This document shows, piece after piece, positions 59,370-64,000 of a stretch of 64,000 bases of DNA (position 1 is the stretch's first letter; every line of letters begins with the position of its first letter). The stretch covers positions 310,001 to 374,000 of the forward strand of contig KE546984.1 of the NCBI GenBank assembly GCA_000442125.1, given 5' to 3'. The notes below the pieces were generated by a model. It saw only the letters and a program-made list of their open reading frames with translations, was not told the origin of the DNA and did not search any database. A program made the translations under genes and the position numbers. This stretch comes from Opeltia flavorubescens. Taxonomy: Eukaryota > Ascomycota > Lecanoromycetes > Teloschistales > Teloschistaceae.

Positions 59370-60490
59370 GAAGTCTTGATGCCACAATGGCTGTGACCGA
59401 TCGAGGTGGAAAATTCGAGGGAGAGGTTCCCATAAGAGAGGAATTTGCCAAAGTGCTACCATTCGAAGAGGTGAGGGCACAAAAGGAGGAGATTGCTCTT
59501 TTTGATCACTACACAGCATGCATCCCATTCCGATTTCTAGCTTGTCAATCACCATCCATTCCCCAGCAGGGATCTGTGTAATTCTATTGTATTCTTGTAC
59601 TGCTATGCGACATAATTGTTCTAATACGATATCCCATGTATAGTAATCTGAGCTTTAAGTATTCTTCGTCTATTGCCTACCGGTTTGTGTCATCATTTAT
59701 GCCGCTGTTTAGATGATAGATGATTAATTGAACGTGTGGTACACAACATTTTAAATATTAAACCAACCATTCTCCCCTGCAAATCAGCCCCACAGTTTCA
59801 GAGAAAACGAAATGTTGTACTCCAAGTTGATACTTCCAAGACTAGTCTTAGTATCGATCTACCTGTATATCGTTCGGTGTCTCCAAATAAAGGGGGTCTA
59901 TGTGTGGACATCTGATATCGCCAAGTAAAATGTTGTCCCTTCGTGTAATGCACCTCGCGTTAGAATAAAGGCTTGATAGTGGTAGATATTGTAGACAGTG
60001 TTTGCAGGGGGGTGACAGATGCTCAATATTAAATTAGCAGATTGCTTGATATCAAAAGTAGGTGGTATCTCATGTTGCAGTAGCAAATACTTGATCTTAT
60101 GGTTATGAATGCTCGATACAGATCGAAATATTTGTTTCATCATGTGACAAAAGGATGCTTGATACTATGGTCCTATACCTACATCTATGGTTATAATAAA
60201 ATGATTCACCCTGGGTGCCGGATACAGAATGGTCATTACTTGTGGAGGAGAGAATGTAAGGATTATTTTGACAGCGGAAGTAATTCAGTATATAAAGTGA
60301 TGAAACATTAACAGAATCTCCCTTCACATCATTTTTTATATCTCACTTCTTGCTTGCTTTAAACAAATGAAATCAACCGCCCAACTTATGAACTTACAAC
60401 TCTCGTATCGAAAGACTTACAACCCGTACCAACTTTCAACCGCTTCATTCCAACCTCAGTATACCTCACTCATCATCTCATGTCGTCAAG
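59370..60490. other. Intergenic, AT-rich, no gene seen
   Basis: The 1.1-kb AT-rich spacer precedes the F-box gene. Its last 130 bp are C/A-rich, like a fungal 5' leader. A plus-strand frame from 59387 continues past the previous stop but has no motif. Confidence 0.45.
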
Positions 60491-62263
60491 ATGGCCCAAG
60501 ACTCTCCTCTCCCAATCCCCGACTACGAAGGCCCTGATCTCCGTCTTTTGATAGAAGATACTCCAATCAACACGTCTCAACACCCACCAACCCAAACACT
60601 CCACCGCTCTCCGTTTGGCCGCGCTGATGAGGGCCCTAATCTCCAACGCTTAATAGAAAGCCTACCTAACTCATCAGATTTCCCAGCAACACAATCTCTG
60701 GGCCGACCTCCCTCCTCACGTTCAATCGGCGGTTCTTCCTCATATGCCTCCACTGCAGTCGCCTCGCCTTCAGAAAAAGCCGAATTTCTCCGCAGCGTCC
60801 GCCTCTGGTCTCGAGATCCGATGCCTGAGATATGGTGTCGCCTTCCCAATGAAATCCTCTGCACTATCATCGAACACAGCGATCGTCAAACCCGCATAGC
60901 TTGGTCGTGCACAAATGCGTTCTTTTATAATTTCTCCAGTAATCTCCTCTGGAAATCCTTGCACATCACCCCTAAAAATCTTGAAGGCGTATACAACGAT
61001 TGGCTGGACCCAAACCCATTCAACCTATGCGAACCTGATAGCGACAGAGAGAGAATGCTGGCCCCGTTTCTTGGCTACGCAAATAACCCCCTGTATTTCG
61101 AATTTCGAAAGCTTGCGCACCCGGGCATTCAAGACAGCGCGCCAAAGCTCCCAGCGCAGCGGGTCAAATTCTTGAATGTCGACTTCCTTGGGTTAAGATT
61201 TCAGCAGAACAGAGAAGTCATGCATAGAGCCTTTCACGGCTCACTCTGGCAGATGGACCAGCTACAGCGCTGCCATTATGAAGGACGTGTATTTCCGCGG
61301 ATATTGGAGATATTGCTGGAGAAGAAAGATACTCTCCGGGAGCTGGTGCTGCGGTGGAGGAGCGAGTATCTGCAATTCTCAGAGGGGTATCCAACTGGCC
61401 AAACCCTGGACTTTCGTATTTTGTCTGGGCTGAGTCAACTTCAAACCCTGAAAATCGGCCGATTGTCACCATATGAAACTTGGGAGTTTGCTCAGGCTGT
61501 TGTCACGCTCCGGCTTGAGGTACTAGAGGTTAGTTCAGCTCCTCCAGCAGACAATAACGATACGCGGAGAAACCTCGTTGGGACGGTCAATCTCGAGTCG
61601 CCGCTTCTCCGCTTCCTTGGCTTTGTCAATCAGTTGAAACCAAGGACAAAGACGCATGCTGGTTCGTGGGAAGGAGGACTGCCATCGACGCTCAAGAATT
61701 TGACTCTGAGAGACCTTTACCGCCCCGCAAAAACGAAAAAGCAGAGAGTCATCCTCGACGCGATTGCTAATTGCAAAATGCTTGAGCAGCTAGAGCTTCG
61801 CACAATGGCTACTCTGCAATTAAAGCTTTTCTTCCGGTTCGCCGAACTGCCTTCTCTTAAGCATCTGCATGTCAGCGGCTGTCGGCATTTCCTCCCAGAT
61901 AAAGCATGGGTGGCCCTAGGACTCCGGCCAGATTGCTTTGCCGCCCAGGATCCATCAGTATATGGCACAATGGAGACTTTCCCACGATTCCTGCACCGTC
62001 ATCGCTACCAGATAATCGATTTGCAGGTCACGAGGCCAGCAATGTCAATCGAGAAAAGCAACCGAGACAGCTTGCACTTCGGAAAGTGGGATCTGCATCG
62101 CTGCTGGAAGATCTGCGACCAGAACATGGATCTCAATGTGCCAAATCTGCCGTTTTTTCAACGAGGTGAATTTGGCTTTAGCTGCAACAACGAGGGATAT
62201 TGTTATGTTCGGAACATCCCAAGACCGGTCACAATGCGTCGCCTCGAGGGTTTCACTCGATGA
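60491..62263 (+). CDS. F-box protein with N-terminal duplicated motif
   Basis: A single exon codes 590 residues. An F-box lies near 118-160 (LPNEILCTIIEHSDRQTRIAW, then SSNLLWKSLHI), the Skp1-binding part of an SCF ubiquitin ligase. The later part has irregular leucine-rich stretches (LSGLSQLQTLKIGRL, LKNLTLRDLY, MLEQLELRTMATLQL, LPSLKHLHVSGC) that would bind the substrate. Residues 13-44 and 47-77 are an imperfect duplication (EGPDLRLLIEDTP / EGPNLQRLIESLP, each ending PTQ/ATQ-L-R-P). The substrate is unknown; such F-box proteins are a large and diverse fungal family. Confidence 0.87.
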   Translation: MAQDSPLPIPDYEGPDLRLLIEDTPINTSQHPPTQTLHRSPFGRADEGPNLQRLIESLPNSSDFPATQSLGRPPSSRSIGGSSSYASTAVASPSEKAEFLRSVRLWSRDPMPEIWCRLPNEILCTIIEHSDRQTRIAWSCTNAFFYNFSSNLLWKSLHITPKNLEGVYNDWLDPNPFNLCEPDSDRERMLAPFLGYANNPLYFEFRKLAHPGIQDSAPKLPAQRVKFLNVDFLGLRFQQNREVMHRAFHGSLWQMDQLQRCHYEGRVFPRILEILLEKKDTLRELVLRWRSEYLQFSEGYPTGQTLDFRILSGLSQLQTLKIGRLSPYETWEFAQAVVTLRLEVLEVSSAPPADNNDTRRNLVGTVNLESPLLRFLGFVNQLKPRTKTHAGSWEGGLPSTLKNLTLRDLYRPAKTKKQRVILDAIANCKMLEQLELRTMATLQLKLFFRFAELPSLKHLHVSGCRHFLPDKAWVALGLRPDCFAAQDPSVYGTMETFPRFLHRHRYQIIDLQVTRPAMSIEKSNRDSLHFGKWDLHRCWKICDQNMDLNVPNLPFFQRGEFGFSCNNEGYCYVRNIPRPVTMRRLEGFTR

Positions 62264-62820
62264 GCCAAACACAATTCCGCAGATTGGCGGAGTGACTTGA
62301 CGAGCGGCTGCATGATGATTCGAGCTGAAACAGTAGGCCATAGGAACTCGCCTGGATGTTACTATATGCCACAGTAACATCAGAATACAGACAGATCGTA
62401 AGGGTAGACTCCTCGAGGTAACGACATGGCCATGAACGGAAGCAAAGGTTCGACAAGGGACAGTGTGCTGCTTGGCTCCAGCGATGGTGGTCATCTGCAT
62501 CTCCAATACCGCAACCAATTTTTTCTCGACAGCTGTGTTAAATCATTCGCCGCATATATCAGTCATTTAAGAGTTGGATTCCTGACTCTTCAACTACTGT
62601 CGGCATGCATAGGTAGCAGACAGAGCGAAGTAGGCGGCAATGATATTCCTGTGACTCGATATTGCACGATCAGCTCTTTTCTCTTCCACGGACGTATCAT
62701 AGAGTTTCCACCTACACTTTCTCCTGGAAGCCGAAACCAAGCATTGCCAAACCCACTATCTTTCCCCAAATAGAAGGTTTGAAAACATCAAACCCTCATT
62801 GCTAGCCGTTAGCTAAACAA
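62264..62820. other. Intergenic between convergent genes, no gene seen
   Basis: The 557-bp spacer sits between the F-box stop and the mL54 stop. Short frames only. Confidence 0.5.
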
Positions 62821-63573
62821 CTATTTCATGCTCCTCAAAAAGTTATCCTCCTTGATAGTCTTCCTATTTTTCACCCTCAAACTCGCCCTCAACTCCTCCC
62901 TCGCCTCCCGTGCCCTCTCCGCCGCTTGCACATCCGCTTCCCTTCCAAACCGATTCTGCGGCGCCGAAGGCAGATCAATGCTCTGCTCATGGAAAGGAAC
63001 AGGAGGAGCTTGAGCTTCTGCCGTAGACGTAGTAGAGGCAGCACGACGGGCTATACGAGCGGCTATACGGCGCTGTTTTGCGGATTTTGCTATTTGGAGA
63101 AAAGTGTAAATTAGTCAATGAAAATTGGTGAGGGGGGAATCGTGCTTTATTTAAAGGGGTTGAACATATTGGAACTTACAAAACAGATCCCCCTCCCCTC
63201 CACCTTCCTCCACCCCCTTTTTCAACCCAAACTTCCCTTGGTCCAAAATCCCCCACAGCCAGTCAGGGTACTCATGATCTTCCCTGGCCACAGGTGGTTC
63301 CCTATTTTTCAGGAATGCTAACCCCCTCAATGGTGTGCCGGCTTTGAGAGATGATTTGGGGGGTGCGACTGATGGAGATTGATTCGGTGTAGTTGTAGGA
63401 TCTGTTGAGCGTGAGGGTGAAGGTGTAAATGGGGTGGAAAAGGGCTGGGCGGCGGAGGTGGATGTTGCGGCAGGTGGAGGTTCGCGGGTAGCGTAGAAAC
63501 GGTGAGAGGACGTTACGTTGCTGAGAGATTTGAAAGCTCGAAGCTGGAGACGAAAGCAGCGGTGGCAGATCAT
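62821..63573 (-). CDS. MRPL37: Mitochondrial large-subunit ribosomal protein mL54
   Basis: Exons are 63573-63180 and 63089-62821, giving 220 residues. Family marks are SLKAGTPLRGLAFLKNREPP and EDHEYPDWLWGILD, then a basic C-terminal helix (SKSAKQRRIAARIARRAAS) and NRKTIKEDNFLRSMK at the end. The N-terminus (MICHRCFRLQLRAFKSL...RFYAT) is a clear mitochondrial presequence. The frame also has an upstream ATG at 63648 that would add 25 residues; the internal ATG at 63573 gives the better presequence. Confidence 0.92.
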
Positions 63574-64000
63574 TGTGAATGGGGCAATGGTATTGTGCAA
63601 GCTGGATAATTTGAAGCTTGAGAAGTGCCAGTCGCCAAGACCTTCCAATGGGCGTTTCGCCGCCCTAAGAGATGCATATGCCTACAACCCCGAGAAATGA
63701 CATCGATAGTAATCTACACCGAGCATATGATTGATTTAATGTAGAAGCTTATTACATTGCATCGAATTATATTGGTGATGCAGAGAGGCGGAGTAAGCGC
63801 GTCCATAGGATATTCATAGTCTGTCTAGAATGGACATCCAATTTACAGCACGAGAAACTCCATGAAGCACCTGGAAGTTCGAAATGAGTTGATTTATGCT
63901 TATTCAAGTAATGAGTAGACTTCTCTAGGAAAGAAACCTTGACAATGAAGCAAGGGATTCTCTCAAAACCCAAAGCCACTCCGCTGCTCCCCAATCGTGA
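63574..64000. other. Right edge; possible last codons of another minus-strand gene
   Basis: No complete gene. On the minus strand one frame is open from the window edge to a stop at 63963-63965, coding at most TIGEQRSGFGF; it may be the C-terminus of a gene outside the window, but 12 residues are too few to judge. Confidence 0.2.

Noticed and set aside
1-64000. Transposons, retroelements or viral remnants
   Set aside because: No transposase or reverse-transcriptase motif, long terminal repeat, or target-site duplication was seen in any frame; gene density leaves little room for one.

Overview
The window is nuclear DNA of a filamentous ascomycete (Pezizomycotina). The signs are protein-coding genes with many short introns of about 45-70 bp (GT...AG, often with a ctaac/ctgac-like branch site), tight packing on both strands, and families typical of these fungi: COP9 signalosome subunit 4, a Nif1-type Sel1 protein, a questin-oxidase-like DUF4243 protein, a GW-rich DUF7918-like protein and a 7-TM fungal membrane family. 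I cannot fix the class from sequence alone. No CRISPR array, rRNA gene, convincing tRNA, intact transposon or viral element is visible.

Layout, left to right. 1-5.1 kb: CSN4 (cut by the window edge) divergent from TFG2 (TFIIF beta), then a five-finger CCCH zinc-finger protein. 6.7-16.3 kb: a bZIP factor with a hydrophobic segment after the zipper, a (TG)20 microsatellite, a Sel1-repeat Nif1-like protein, NOC4 divergent from ATP4, and a questin-oxidase-like protein. 16.6-26.6 kb: a UBE3D-like HECT_2 protein, a small secreted protein, a disordered protein with five tandem PxESS motifs, and a 1053-residue Asn/Gly/Trp-rich protein. 27-36 kb: PXMP4, a C2H2 transcription factor, a small single-TM protein and a coiled-coil membrane protein. 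36-43 kb: an SDR, an O-methyltransferase, a small zinc-ribbon protein and a 2-kb stretch without a clear gene. 43-54.6 kb: CCT4 divergent from RPT1, a flavin monooxygenase, SDH1, the mitochondrial ornithine carrier and CGR1. 54.7-63.6 kb: a coiled-coil tail-anchored protein, a 7-TM protein, an F-box protein and mitochondrial ribosomal protein mL54.

Most genes are core housekeeping: ubiquitin/proteasome (CSN4, RPT1, UBE3D-like, F-box), transcription (TFG2, bZIP, C2H2), ribosome biogenesis (NOC4, CGR1), mitochondrial function (ATP4, SDH1, ornithine carrier, mL54) and protein folding (CCT4). The redox and tailoring enzymes (questin-oxidase-like, SDR, OMT, FMO) are scattered among housekeeping genes with no backbone synthase, so I do not read them as one biosynthetic cluster.

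Exon models were built by hand from splice signals plus continuity of family motifs. Where a site is ambiguous I say so. The most notable things are very small exons (6 nt in the SDR, 8 nt in RPT1, 27 nt in PXMP4), an undetermined base exactly at a CCT4 splice donor, and the GW/WG-rich protein as a candidate Argonaute-binding platform.
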